DNA of 64,000 nucleotides from Adiantum capillus-veneris. Its lineage: Eukaryota > Streptophyta > Polypodiopsida > Polypodiales > Pteridaceae. The translations under genes were made by a program, and so were the position numbers. The stretch is taken from assembly GCA_014529385.2 (NCBI GenBank), contig CM043963.1, positions 111,566,912 to 111,630,911 of the forward strand. The letters are read 5' to 3'. Of this stretch, positions 22,735 to 34,491 are shown in pieces (the stretch's first letter is position 1; each line of letters starts with the position of its first letter). The notes under the pieces are model-generated. The model was given only the letters and a program-made list of their open reading frames with translations. It was not told the DNA's origin and searched no databases.

Positions 22735-22895
22735 GATTCCTACACTAGCCCTGTGTATGCTAGTTAGCATAGAAGGTATGCTAGTTATCTTAGTGGGTAT
22801 GGTGTCTAGCATATTGTGTATGGTAGTTGTCAAACCTAGTTATGCTAGTTAGCATAGAAGGTATGCTAGTTAGCAGAGATGGTATGCTAGTTCAT
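22735..22895. repeat. Short TATGCTAGTTAGCATA array in RING gene intron
   Basis: Several TATGCTAGTTAGCATA-type palindromes follow the GTAAG donor of the RING gene. The downstream flank (ATTAGGAGAAATATGAACC) recurs in similar form at 54456 after the larger array, so the arrays belong to a dispersed element. Confidence 0.7.
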
Positions 22896-23289
22896 TAGGA
22901 GAAATATGAACCTTGCATGGGCCTTGTAAGGAATACTAATTTTTAGGGATTAAGGCTAATGGTGTGCAGGGTTAAGGGGACAAGGGCATTCAAGAAGCTA
23001 GTTTTGAGTAGGCTTTTCTAGCCTTTTTTTTAGACACATGTAGGATGTGGACCTAGGAGGTCACCTTCTCTCTCTAGCTTTTTGAAAGTGAAGGGAGTAA
23101 AGAGGTGTGGCCACATCATAAAAAACGTGGATCACTAAGAGCCAAATTTTGACTTTTTAAAAAAAAAGTTATTTTTACTTATTTTTGACTTAAAACTGCC
23201 CCCCAACATATATCCATATCAAAAAAGTATTTTTTGACATTCTTTTAAACTTACAAGCACTAAAAGTCCATTTTTTTTAAAAAAAACTC

Positions 23290-23520
23290 CCCCCCAAAAA
23301 AAAAACCTTTCTTCTCTCTTCCTCGTCCCTTCTTTCTCCCTCTCCTCTCCCTCCCTGCCCCTTCTCTCCTCCTCCTCCCCTCTCTCCCTCTCCCCCACTG
23401 TCCCCTTCTCTCCTCCCATGTTCCTCCCTCTCCCTCCCTACCCTCCCCCACTACCCCCTTGTCTTCTCCCATGTTCCTCTCTCTCCCTTCCCCCTCTCTC
23501 TTTTCATCCTTTGCTTCCTC
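23290..23520. repeat. Polypyrimidine C/T tract
   Basis: About 230 bases almost wholly C and T (minus-strand shadow frames rich in Arg, Glu and Gly). No gene. Confidence 0.85.
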
Positions 23521-25255
23521 ATGCAACAGCTACCATGGTGCTCAAGGACATCACAAATCGTATGCATACATATTTGCTTGTTCGCAACATTTGCACCGAA
23601 GGCCGCACGCGAGGGTGAGCAGAGGTCATCCCAGGAACGTCGTACCATCGGTGAGATGAATGTTGACGATTCTTCAATATCTTGCCAATACCATCACATA
23701 TTTGAATAAAACACCCCTTTATGCAAGGTAACAATATACTTCTTACTTTTGATTCTGTTCTTCTTATCATAAACTTTGAAGTCTAAGGTGTTGCCTCTAC
23801 TTGTTTTCTAGTGCTTGGCACAAAGGTTGCTTTTATGCACAAATAGTGAAAGGCTGCAGGTTAGAGAGGCCAAGTGTCACCACTTTTCCTCTAAAACAGT
23901 CTTCTTTGTTACATCTTGCAGGTAGGTGCTTCAAATCCATGCTTATTAGGGGTGGTAGTCTCATCATAATGTATATTTTTGTATTGTTTATTCCCAGCTA
24001 GATAGAAATACTTGCAAATTTGTACAACATATACTTAACAAGTGTCTTCATTATATAGCTTGCAAATGTTGAATTCATACATGTTTTTGTTACAAGGTGA
24101 CCTCTTGCTATGCTAGTTGAGTGGCGTTGTTTGCAAGAATGGCTCAAGGAACTGGCATAACATGAAGCTTTTACGATGGCACAAAGCTCTCCTCAGCGGC
24201 AATGTGGCTCCCACTACACCAAAAATCATTATGCTGACATGAAGAGATCCCTAGTAGGACAATGCAAAAACTTTTCATCAGCAACAACACACTCTTTCCT
24301 AACATGAGGGCACTCCTACCAAAGATATTTTTATGTGATAGGTCACCCCAGGAGCATACCATGTCATGGAATGGATGTAAGAACTATGACCGCACTACTC
24401 CTTGGAAAGTGTTCACAGATGTATGTTTATCAAAGTTAATGAGAAGAAATTTGGACTTTTTTGTTTGTTGATGTGTAAGAGCACTCTAGGTCTACCATAT
24501 TTTAGATTGTTTGATAAGTTAAATAAAATTTGTAGTCATTTAAAGTGTAAGTTTGTTTTTGTTTGGTAAGATTGTACATGAGAAGACATAATAAAGTATA
24601 AGAGATCTTGACGGAATAAGCCTCGATTAGATTCCTACCATGCACTTGTGACACCAGACCTCTCCTTGAACCTTTTGATTTCTATCATTGTAGGAAGTCC
24701 AAGGGTGGTCTATTTTCAAATTTTTAGCAATAACTTTTTTTAAAAGGAAATTTTGGTTATTTTAAATTTTGTACACATTCTAAGAGTTCATTCTGATTGT
24801 TTTCCTTCAGTTTCAATTTTTGATCGAGGGCACTCCTTGGAAGCCACTTTTGAAGGTGTTTGGGTGAGATTTTGAGAAAGTTTTGTATGTAGGAAATGCA
24901 GTCCTTAACACAATAAAAAACATTGGTTCTCTGAGTATTTTCAGATTCCATGGTTTTAATGCCCGTTCGAGCCCGTAGATTAAGGAAAAAGTAAGAAATG
25001 TCTGTTTTACATCATTTTTAAAGAACTTGCCAACTTGCACGTTGATTTTTGGAAAATCCGAGTAGGATATGATTTTTTTGCATCACACAATGGTCAAAGA
25101 GCGCGACGAGATGAACAAATTTATGTGAGCCAAGCCCAGACAGATTCGGAGCCAATTGAACACTAGAAGCTCTTGAAAACAACCTAAAAGTTCAACACTT
25201 AAAATAATAAAAACAAAACTGACCACTTGAATTATGACCATGCATAAAAAAAAAT
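23520..25255. other. No recognisable gene
   Basis: Only short frames, none with a familiar motif. A CACTACACCAAAAAT string at about 24213 resembles the terminus of many small plant CACTA elements, but the partner end was not found. Confidence 0.4.
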
Positions 25256-25330
25256 CTTGTACTTGTCATTTTAGGGCCCCAGGGACCCTCAACATGAGGG
25301 GCCACCAGGGCGCACAAATCAGCCATCCAA
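25256..25330. repeat. Single arm copy of the fold-back repeat
   Basis: Begins CTTGTACTTGTCATTTTAGG and runs to AATCAGCCATCC. It nearly matches the left arm of the hairpin at 25339-25492 and is in direct orientation with it. Confidence 0.85.
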
Positions 25331-25338
25331 AAAAAATC

Positions 25339-25492
25339 CTTGTACTTGTCATTTTAGGGCCCCAGGGACCCTCAACATGAGGGGCCACAAGGGCGCGCAA
25401 ATCAGCCATCCAAAATTTTTGGATGGCTGATTTGCGCGCCCTTGTGGCCCCTCATGTTGAGGGTCCCTGGGGCCCTAAAATGACAAGTACAA
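25339..25492. repeat. Long near-perfect hairpin (two ~77-bp arms)
   Basis: Left arm 25339-25415 and right arm 25416-25492 are reverse complements with essentially no loop. The outer end reads TTGTACTTGTCATTTTAGGG and the inner end GCCATCCAAAA. It is a fold-back or MITE-like structure, or a palindromic duplication. Confidence 0.9.
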
Positions 25493-25556
25493 TATTTTTT
25501 TTTATGCATAGCCATGAGATAGAATTGGGCAAATTAATGTACATTCATAGCAAACT

Positions 25557-25583
<27 letters not shown>
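25557..25583. repeat. Poly-C homopolymer, 27 bases
   Basis: Lies in a ~100-bp segment (GCCATGAGATAGAATTG... to ...CTAAACATTGTATCATGC) that is repeated at 25758-25855. Confidence 0.9.
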
Positions 25584-25588
<5 letters not shown>

Positions 25589-25601
25589 CAAATAGCTAAA
25601 C

Positions 25602-25770
25602 ATTGTATCATGCCATGCATTAACAAAAAGCTTGTACTTGTCATTTTAGGGGCCCAGGGACCCTCAACAAGAGGGGCCACAAGGGCGCGCAAACTGGCCT
25701 CTTGTTGAGGGTCCTTAGGCCCCTAAAATGACAAGTACAAGCTTTTTGTTAATGCATGGCCATGACATAG
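25602..25770. repeat. Second hairpin of the same family, ~66-bp arms
   Basis: The left arm (about 25602-25674) reads CATGCATTAACAAAAAGCTT then GTACTTGTCATTTTAGG and ends in CAACAAGAGG. The right arm (about 25698-25770) is its complement, with a ~23-bp loop. The core is shared with the first hairpin, so both descend from one element with different inner parts. Confidence 0.85.
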
Positions 25771-25804
25771 AACTGTGCAGTTTAATGTGTTCATAGCAAC
25801 CCCT

Positions 25805-25823
25805 CCCCCCCCCCCCCCCCCCC
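25805..25823. repeat. Poly-C homopolymer, 19 bases
   Basis: Part of the second copy of the duplicated flank (compare 25557-25583). Confidence 0.9.
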
Positions 25824-26039
25824 AAATGGCAGATACCTAAACCTTGTATCATGCTTATCAACCATTTTTTACTTCCTTGTGTCCATCCCCTGTTCTTGGA
25901 AATATCTTGGTCCCTATTTGTGCCTGGATGGGCATTCTACGCGCCTTTGTGGTCCCTCTTGTTGAGGGTCCCTGGGGCTTCAAAATGAAAAATAGGGGCT
26001 TTGTTTTAATGTATGGCCATGAGATAGAGTTGTAGTGTT

Positions 26040-28040
26040 TGATGTCCGGAGTATTCACTATGTCAGATTTTCCTATATCATGTGCGTTCACCACAATGGA
26101 TTGAAAGTAGCCCTTATAGGCCTTACCTACACATGTTTCTGTAACTTTACAAGAATATAAATTCCCTTCTGTTGAACACATGTGTTATGTTACATATACT
26201 TTAGTGAACTCCCAAGGTCAAAGGCCTCACAAATTTTGTGCACTCAGAACATTTAGCACTAGAAATCAACCAAACAAGGAGCCAATTTTTACTTCCTTGT
26301 GTTCACCTCGTGTTCTTGAGAATGTTTTGGTTAAGCCATTTCTTTGGTATTTAAAACCACATGTGACCCCTATTGTTATAGTATCCGACCAAAGGTTCCT
26401 TGATTAGCAGTTATATAGGTTCGAGTGATACATATCTTCTATGTTAACAATGCATGTATCTATAATTTATGTTTACACTTTCTCTATCCAAATGAGCTAC
26501 ATAGTAAAAATCAAATCCGCAATTCAACAATTAATTTCACAAGGTGATAGCTATTGGTATGATCTTTAGCAATACCAAATAAATAGCTACCAATAGTGAA
26601 TGAATAGGGATATTTAAGAAGGTTTGATACCAAAACCTTGTCAACACTACTCAAAAAGGTGGAAACTCAAAGGCTTTTATAATATATATATATATATATA
26701 TATGATGAAACAAGAATCAATAATAAGTCACCCCTATATATCTACACCTCCATCTCAAGTTGTCATTTCTCTAAGTCAAGCTTGGCATAGGCATAGTATG
26801 GAAGCAATAACATTTTGGAAAGCAAGAATTTAGCTTTCTCAACTTTTGAAATGTTGCTATTGATATATATTCAACATCCCCAAATGAGGACATCTTGACA
26901 AAGGTTATGATCCACTTAATAAGAATAACCATTAGTGATTAAACTGAAATCAAAATATTGCATGAATTTCTTCATGGTGGAATGATTAAGACTTGAAACT
27001 TCAAACATCTTACAGGCAAATCAGAATATCCAAAAAAATCAACAATATTTCTCAAATCTGTATGAAACTCCAGTAATCTAAATAAAATACTCTCACTCAG
27101 TGCGACACCATTTAACAAAAAGAAATATTTATATTGCATTTATAGAGGAATCCAGCCTCATAAAAATAATTACAAATGGAGACAATGTTGTTGCTGTTAG
27201 GCTTCTCTTACAAGTATTTGTCTTTCTCATCTAGAGATTCATATACATGAGTATTTGTGTGTCTATGACACTTGGGAAGATAGTAGTACTATAGGGATGG
27301 CTTTTCTAAGAGCTCCTAGAGAGTACCTATTGGTTCAAGATTCTACAAAAATCCTACTATTCTTATCAAAATCTTTTAACACGGTAGTGAAAGGTTCCTC
27401 ACGGAACAAAAATAGGGTGATTTCCATCTCTGCACATGGTTGCTTGCTCATGTCCTCTCAAAACAAGTTGACTCTGTAAGTAAACAACAGATTATGTGAG
27501 CACAAAGTTATAAAGTACAAAATGATATCATTCTAATAATCTAATGACAACTATACAAAGAATAAATTATAAGAAAAATCTTTGATGACTCTCCATAGAT
27601 AACACAACTTACTTACATTGTGAGACTCAATCACATGCTACAAAACTATAGATGGCGCACCAAAGCCATCAACAAAATAGCACCACCCAATGTTATGAGG
27701 TGTGAAGCCTAAACATTGAAAGCCATAAAGAGGTTAATTCCCTCCAGCATGATAAACTTAAAGATGGAGATGATCTTAAGCTCTGGAAGTCATTGGTTTT
27801 TTTGGTCACATCTTTAGTTTTGTGAGGGCATTTGTTCATAGTATGTGTGTATTACAACATCAACTTTTGACAGCTATACATTTAAGTGATTTTAAGTAAG
27901 TAACATATTATGCACGTCTATAGTTCTCACAAAAAAGCAGAAGAGAGCCACTACAGGCAATGAATTACAACTCCCAAGATCCAAATCTTTTTGTAATCGG
28001 GGAATATGAGAGAGTAAGAAAGAGGAAACAATGGGAGCAG
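26040..28040. other. AT-rich stretch without recognisable gene
   Basis: A (TA)n microsatellite stands at 26681-26703. The open frames are short and featureless. The part near 28000 may hold the lead of the transposase-like gene that follows. Confidence 0.5.
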
Positions 28041-28051
28041 AAACAAATGAA

Positions 28052-30925
28052 ATTTGAGCGACAACATCATGCCCTCAACGCGATGAGGAGAAAAAGAGAA
28101 TCTCCCCCGAGATTGTGAGAGATTTCAAGAGTAGGATTGAAGGTTTTAGTACAGAAGCAAAGTGGGAAATTTGGAATCTTGTTGCTCAGCATCCGCATGT
28201 TCAGGCGATCCATGATGAGTCTTTCTAGGAGGAGGCTACTGTACAGACCGCAATTGTCTCCAATGTCCGCAGCACACTGGATACCGTCAAGCATCTAGGT
28301 TCCAATAAGGAGTTGTTTTTGAAGAATGCAACATTGCAGATGATGTTGAATTCAAAGGAAAACATGCCTATTGCAAAAATTGCCAGGGTTCTAAATGTCA
28401 ATTGTCGCACCTTGCCCAAGGCGAAATCATGACAAGCGAAGCCCGATGTTGATGGTCGACTTTTTTCATTGGTTGCATGTCACAAGCAACACCGTCATAG
28501 CCCTATCACAGATGAAATTAAGGAATTTGTCTACACATTTTGGAAAGTGGAGACTCGCGTTTCACCGAACAAGAAGGATGTTTATCGAAAGAGGATGGGG
28601 AGGAATAGGTACATAGAACACCCCCAGTGCACCTCTTAGACGAGCCTTAGGTGATCAATCAAATACTTGTATCATAACTTATGCATTTTATGCATTGTAT
28701 CTCTAGTGCTTAATAACTTGTATATGCTGATCAATAGCATACTGATCTCTAGACTTTTGCTAGTTAGCATATGGAGTATGATAGTTAGCATGTCTTGGGT
28801 TCTAAATAGCATACAAAGCTAGTTGGTTAACACAATATGTATGCTAATTAACATACCTGGTATGGTAGTTAACAAACATAGTATGCTAGTTACATACCTA
28901 GTATGCTCAATTGCATGATAAATACGTTGTCCAATAGAAAGTGATTATGCTAGTTAGCATATGGAGTTTGCTAGGTAGCATACGGAGTATGCTAGTTAGC
29001 AGGCCTTCAATTCTAAATAGCATACAGAGTTAGTTGGTCAACACAAAAGGTATGCAAGTTAACACCACTATTTCTAGTTAACACCTAGTATGCTCACTAG
29101 CTTGATGGGTATGCTATTTAATACAAGGGTTATGCAGGTTATCTATAACTAGCAGTTGGGCTAGGCATGCTAGTAAGCATATGGAGTATGTTGGTTGGCA
29201 TAAGGAGTATGCTAGTTAGCATGCCTTGTGTTCTACCTAGCGTATAAAGTTATCTAGTCAGCACAAGATGTATGCTAATTAACATCATTTATGCTAGTTA
29301 GCACCTAGTATGCTCGATAGCATGATGGGTGTTCTAATGTGTATACTAGTTAGCATAGTGATTATGATATCTAGCATATGGAGTATGCTAGTTAGCATAT
29401 AGACTGTGCTAGTTAGCATATGGGCTCTGCTAGTTAGCATGCCTTGGGTCCTAAATAGCATACAAAGCTAGTTGGTTAACACAATATGTATGCTAATTAA
29501 CATACATGGTATGCTAGTTAACATACCTAGTATGCTAGTTAGAATATGGAGTATGCTAGTTAGAACTAGCAGCTGGGCTGGGTATGCTAGTTAGAATATG
29601 GAGTATGCTAGTTAGAACTAGCAGTTGGGCTGGGTATGCTAGTTAGCATATAGAGTATGCTAGCTAGCATGCCTTGTGTTCTACCTAGAATACATAGCTA
29701 ACTAGTCAGCACAAGATGTATGCTAATTAACATAATTTTTGCTAGTTAACACTACTATGCTCAACAACATGATGGGTGTCCTAATGAGTATGCTAGTTAG
29801 CATATGGTCTGTGCTAGTTAGCATGCCTTGTGCTCTACCTAGCATACAGAGCTACTTGGTAAACACAAGATATATGCTAGTTAACATACGTTGTTGCATG
29901 CACATTAGGAGGTTGATTGTCACTACGATTTGTTTTCATGAAATTGTTGGATGTCCTAGTTAGCAATCTGAATACTGATCATCATTTGGATGTTGCAGGT
30001 TGAGTTATTTCGTAGATTCAAGGAAAAACATCCAGATTGCAAGATTGGCATGATAATTTTTGAGATGTTGAAGCCATTCTTTTGTAGGCGGCTGAAGGAT
30101 AGATACACATGCTGTTTCGAATACCATGTGCAAATTTCTTTTTTGAAGGACACACTGAACCACATGCGGTCTCGTGCTTTTGGGCTGCATAGAGCAGGTT
30201 GTGACTATATATGCAGTATCTGTGCCCTAGGTGAGAACATTAGCAAGGTTTGCTTGGCTTCACATCACACTTTCAAAGGTGTCACACATATGTGGGAGTC
30301 TGTTCTCTGTCCAAAGCCCGCACATGCAGTTTTCCATAGAAGGGAATGCCTGATGGGAGAGTGTTTAACATGTGGAGTGAATACGTTGGAATTATACTTC
30401 TTGGAGATAGCAAAGCCAGGTAATAGTATTAATGTGAAAGTATTTGCATATGTACAAGCTCAAGACAAGCATGGAAATAGTAACAAAAGAAAAGATATTT
30501 TGCACGAAGAAATGCAGTGCTGGGAGTTTCTTTAACTCTTGAAGACCAAGTTGGAGCTCTTTATCACTCATAATTATGTGGCTTGATGGCAAGGACAACA
30601 ATTGAAGGATTGCCTTCTTCGGTTTTCGGATGATGTCGTCGTGTCAGTTGTTGATTTTGCAGAGAATTATGCCTTCAAGGAACAAAATGAGATTCAGTCA
30701 ATGCATTGGCACTCTAGTCAAGTAACCATTTTTTTACACATAACATACTACCGCAGCGCAGGGGAGGTAGCCAAAACCATCCACTTCTTCATATCAAATG
30801 ACAAGGTGCATGACATGTTGTTTGTGCAACACTGCTTCATGATACACTGTGACTGGTTACAACAAGAGGGTGTCACTCCTAAGCAACATTGGGAGTGGTC
30901 TGATTGTGCGGCCTCACAGTCACCT
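28052..30925 (+). pseudogene. DDE-like transposase of an unnamed family, intron-containing, truncated
   Basis: Exon 1 (about 28075-28620) reads in one frame: 'ISPEIVRDFKSRIEGFSTEA', 'NVRSTLDTVKHLGSNKELFL', 'VETRVSPNKKDVYRKRMGRN'. Exon 2 begins after GTTGCAG near 29998: 'VELFRRFKEKHPDCKIG', 'LKPFFCRRLKDRYTCCFEYH', a Cys-rich segment (CDYICSICAL ... CLMGECLTCGV), then 'CLLRFSDDVVVSVVDFAENY', 'QNEIQSMHWHSSQVTIF', 'DKVHDMLFVQHCF' and 'WEWSDCAASQ', where homology stops. I recall such DFAENY...WSDG proteins as widespread uncharacterised, transposase-like proteins in plants and invertebrates; candidate catalytic Asp residues are in DFAENY and WSD. Nonsense codons stand near 28227, 28430, 30533 and 30585, all in one frame with no frameshift. 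The C-terminus is replaced at about 30925 by a retroelement gag fragment on the opposite strand. Confidence 0.6.
28700..29890. repeat. Large TATGCTAGTTAGCATA palindrome array, intronic
   Basis: Dozens of TATGCTAGTTAGCATA-like palindromes and half sites separated by short spacers such as GAGTATGCTAGTTAGCATRY, GGGTATGCTAG and CCTTGTGTTCTA. Longer units of about 200-350 bp recur, for example the AGCATGCCTTGKGTTCTA phrase near 28793, 29218, 29443, 29668 and 29820. It fills most of the intron between the two exons of the transposase-like gene. Confidence 0.85.
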
Positions 30926-31879
30926 GTCTTGGCAATGGATACATGTCTCCCCCCATCCTTGGTGGCTTATCACATTGCAGGCTGATGTGGCCCAAATCTT
31001 TGCAATTATAAGATGTGGGCGTTTGCCTCCAGAACCTACCATTTGCTTTGTCCAACACCATTCCTAGGTCTTTCTTCACCTCCTGGCTGATTTGCAAACC
31101 TCCCTCGAGCTCAATTATTTCCCACTTGACCTAGCATGTTTAGGCTGAGATTCTTCATTAAATCTACCACTTGCCTCATGTCTTTCCTTAGCCCATCATC
31201 TTGCACTGCTATAGTGACCACTCCTAGCATAACTTGAGGAGTAACAGAAACCACTGGTTCATGATGAACCGCTGGCATGCGACCTTGTAAAGAGTCCATA
31301 GGCTGAAATTCAGACCTCATGGGCAAAGACTCCACCCCTAACTGGCTCATTTTCCTCATCTTCCACTCTTTGTTCCTTGCTACCTCTAGTACATCTTCAT
31401 ATGTCCTAGGCTTCTTTAGCTCCACTCTCTCCAACGTATATTCTCCCAAAGACCAGCCAAGAACCCATCCTTCTTCATCATGTCAGGCGAGGACACTTGT
31501 GGTGCTAAGGCCTTGCACATCTGCTCCCATGCCAATGAAAACTTACGTATGTATGCATCTACTGGCTCACCTTCCTTCTGCACCAAACCTTTTACTTCTT
31601 GCCACACTTTGTCACGATCTTCTATCTTCACAAACTCCACTTCCAATCCATGCCTTAGATTGTCCCAACTCAAGATCACAAGTGGATCAGCCACACGTAA
31701 CTCCTCTTCAAATGCTTTGAACCAAACCCGTGCATCACTCTTCAAACAAATCTGGAGAAGACGTAACATCTACACAGGGTCATGAATCTGGTTGCTATGC
31801 AGGCAACCTCCATCTTTTCCAAAAAGTCTTCCACATCTTCATCACTTCTTCCATGAAACTCCGGATAAGAGAAATCCAT
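30925..31879 (-). pseudogene. Retroelement 2 gag fragment
   Basis: Minus strand from an ATG at 31879 (MDFSYPEFHGRSDEDVEDFL). A frame change near 31770 follows, then 'LKSDARVWFKAFEEEL', 'WDNLRHGLEVEFVKIEDRDK', 'EPVDAYIRKFSLAWEQMC' and 'GLWENIRW', typical of the retrotransposon gag domain. A linker (MRKMSQLGVESLPM...) follows. A zinc-knuckle remnant 'YNCKDLGHISLQCDKPP' has lost its first Cys. Homology ends at about 30925, at the junction with the plus-strand transposase-like gene. No protease or polymerase is present, so this is a 5' fragment. Its leader and LTR lie to the right. Confidence 0.7.
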
Positions 31880-32888
31880 GGCTACCTAAGTTACTATGCT
31901 TTGAGAACCCCTTCGAACACACGTGCAAGAACCCAAAACTTTTCACTACCCAATCCCCAAAAACTTCAATGGAGCTCGTCTTTAGATAAGGACAAACACG
32001 TGCACATCAAATGAGTTTTCATAGTTAATCATCGGAATTACAACAGGCAAAGGACATTCCAGGATCTCTCTTAATCTTCTTGGCCCGAACATAAAGACTA
32101 TGCGCTGCTGGAAAAAAATCTTCCTGGACACATGAACATTTATCTGGATTCTCTGAGTTAAATGAAAAGGAGTGAATTAAGGGCCATTTTGATCATCCAT
32201 TAAAGTCAACCATGCAACTCCCAAGAAAGCACACTTGTCTTATCCTCTGATGTTGCCAAGATTTCAGCAACATAACAGCATAAATGGCTTAAAAGACCAA
32301 AAAACCAGCCATCATAACTTGGAAAAATTTTGACAGAGTTTCCCCAGAAGTAGAGCAGTAGGAACCCAAAATATAGACTGTATATGTATGCATAAACTGC
32401 CAACAATAGAACCCGAGCATCAAATAGGACTCACTAGTACATAGCCTATGGCAAGGTCATGAAAAGGGTGCTCCAACTACCTGTATCACCAAAAGGATCT
32501 CCACATTTGAGAATCCCCCAGCTCAATAAAACCTCACGCTATCGACCCTCACACGAAGGCTTATGCAAATCTCGTATAGTCAAGTCTCAGAAATGGTTGG
32601 GACTGCCAAATAAAACCAAATATGGCTCCACAAAGGCGTACAATGGCAGTTTCCACAAGTAATGTACAATACCAGCAGACAATGCGCTCAAACAAGCGCC
32701 AAATGATGCATACCCATGGCAACTGTAAGTGACTTCCACTGTCAGTGTATCACTCTACTCCAGCTACCTGTACCTGTGTGAATCACCTGTACCTGTCCCT
32801 ATCCCTGTAACTTGTAACCTGTAACCTGTAATCTCGAATCTCGAAGCTTGAAGCTCGAAGCAGAAGGTACTCGAAGAAGATCCTCCGT
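31880..32888 (-). other. Retroelement 2 leader region
   Basis: Untranslated leader between gag and the primer-binding site. It contains a small degenerate repeat (CCTGTAACCTGTAATCTCGA and related, about 32760-32865). No gene. Confidence 0.5.
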
Positions 32889-33900
32889 GGGGGCGCCAAA
32901 AGAATGTGAGCGGGATGGAAACACACACAACACCTCTATAAAGACCCAACACACACTCTTGGAATGATCTACTTACACACTATGGGGCACCACTCGGCTT
33001 ACACAACCCACCTGGCCGAGACAGGGAACACACCTATGGAGTGAGAGGAGAGAGACTAGCCATTTGCCCACTCCACACAGAGAGACACACACACACACAC
33101 CCAAAAAAATCAGCTCAAAAGAGGATAATTTCTGATGTTTACATACAATAGAGCTTGGGACAACACCAATGGGGCAAATAGCTCACACAATATAGGTAAA
33201 ACTTGCCAGATACAATCACAAATTGGAGCAGAAGCTTCGCTCATAGGAGAAACTTACACAGTCAAAATAGCAAAAAAAGAGTGAGGAATTTGGAAAAATT
33301 GACAGCCCCATCGCGTCTGGAATGGCCCAAAACCCCATTCTACAATGTTAAAGTGCTCAAATCCGACCTCGGATGAGCAGTTTAGGGCCGAAACAGGCTC
33401 CAAAAACACCAAAAACACAGTTGCAGTTGTTCCTCCTCTTCTCTCCACGTTTTTTCTGGTCTTCTCTCAGTTTTTTCAGTTTCCACACTTAACTTTATTA
33501 CTTGGGCACCCTTGGCCTTTTAGATGACCTCAAACGGACCCCGAACATGCCAAAAACTGACCTCGCAGTGCATAGTTGTCACCCTGTTGCATCCATACGC
33601 ACACCTGGCACTCAACTTTTTTCAATAATGCATCCCGCCACCACGTGAAGTGGCCCCAAAAGATGGTCCTCATGATGACCTTTCTACATAATTATCACAA
33701 GAAAACACTCACATCATGTCCGTACTCATCCACGTGCAAGTATTGACCCCATTCGACCTCCTGACGCCACTAGATGCCATCCGACGCACCTGCTTACCTC
33801 ATGTCGTCAGCCCGCGGATAGATTCCTTGAGAAGTTTTACGCGCTACCAACTCCTCATTATTATAGGAAAAACACACTGGTACTGGTGATAGTGAAAATC
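32889..33900 (-). mobile_element. Retroelement 2 primer-binding site and LTR (outer end uncertain)
   Basis: Reading minus, an LTR ending CCCGCTCACA (begins TGTGAGCGGG at 32905 on plus) is followed by TTCTT and TGGCGCCCCC, a primer-binding-site form used by many Ty3/gypsy elements. No second LTR was found in the window, so the left end of the element is lost and the outer LTR edge near 33.9 kb is only an estimate. Confidence 0.5.
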
Positions 33901-34050
33901 GATGCACTATGCACACACTGTCCTACCTGTACACATGTGAGCCCCACGTAACCACCTGGCTCTGGAAAATGGGCAATCCTTTATTTGATGCACCATGCAT
34001 GTGTATGTACATATGCACAATCCCTTGCTCCAAAAAACTCTTGACAACGT

Positions 34051-34066
34051 TATGCTAATTAGCATA
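34051..34066. repeat. Isolated perfect TATGCTAATTAGCATA palindrome
   Basis: A single exact 16-bp copy of the array consensus, lying 3' of the split NIF-like gene. Confidence 0.85.
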
Positions 34067-34267
34067 CCTTTGCTGATTTCCAACGAGAATGTATACAAAT
34101 TCAATGTTTTCAAGATGCCAATAGTACACATAGTATTGTCTTCAAAACAAGAATAGTACAGGATCTGATCATTACTATTTGAAGTGACAATCGAAATAGT
34201 TACAAACATTGGAAAGGCAATTTACAAATTTTCCTCATAATGTTACAAAACTGCATAGAGCCTCCTA

Positions 34268-34491
34268 CTCTTGATAAAATCGTGATTTAGCGCACTTGTA
34301 CACTTGCTTTTGCCCAGTGTCTGTTGTTTGCTGAGCTTTTGGGTCTCGCTGGAATTCTTCTTCTTGCTCAGCTTTTGGTTCTTACAACTCTCTTTCTTCT
34401 TCTTGCTGCTACTGCTTCTCTAATTTTTCCCTCTGTAGCCTCTCTCTCTTATGTCTTTCAGCTTCTTCATCAGCCTCTCTTTGTCTCCTAT
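34268..34491 (-). pseudogene. NIF/FCP1-like gene, piece 4 (3' end after Ty3 insertion)
   Basis: Directly beyond the left LTR the minus strand continues the reading frame of piece 3: 'NEAMR' before the element joins 'RRQREADEEAERHKRER' after it. The 4-bp flanks GTAG (43155-43152) and ATAG (34491-34488) are a likely target-site duplication with one change. The segment is a charged coiled coil (LQREKLEKQ). Stops follow at TAG and TAA codons and the frame ends at TAG near 34268. The first TAG could be the natural end of the protein. Confidence 0.7.

Noticed and set aside
28700-29890. CRISPR-like regular repeats.
   Set aside because: The spacers are themselves variants of the repeat and vary in length, the context is eukaryotic, and there are no cas genes.
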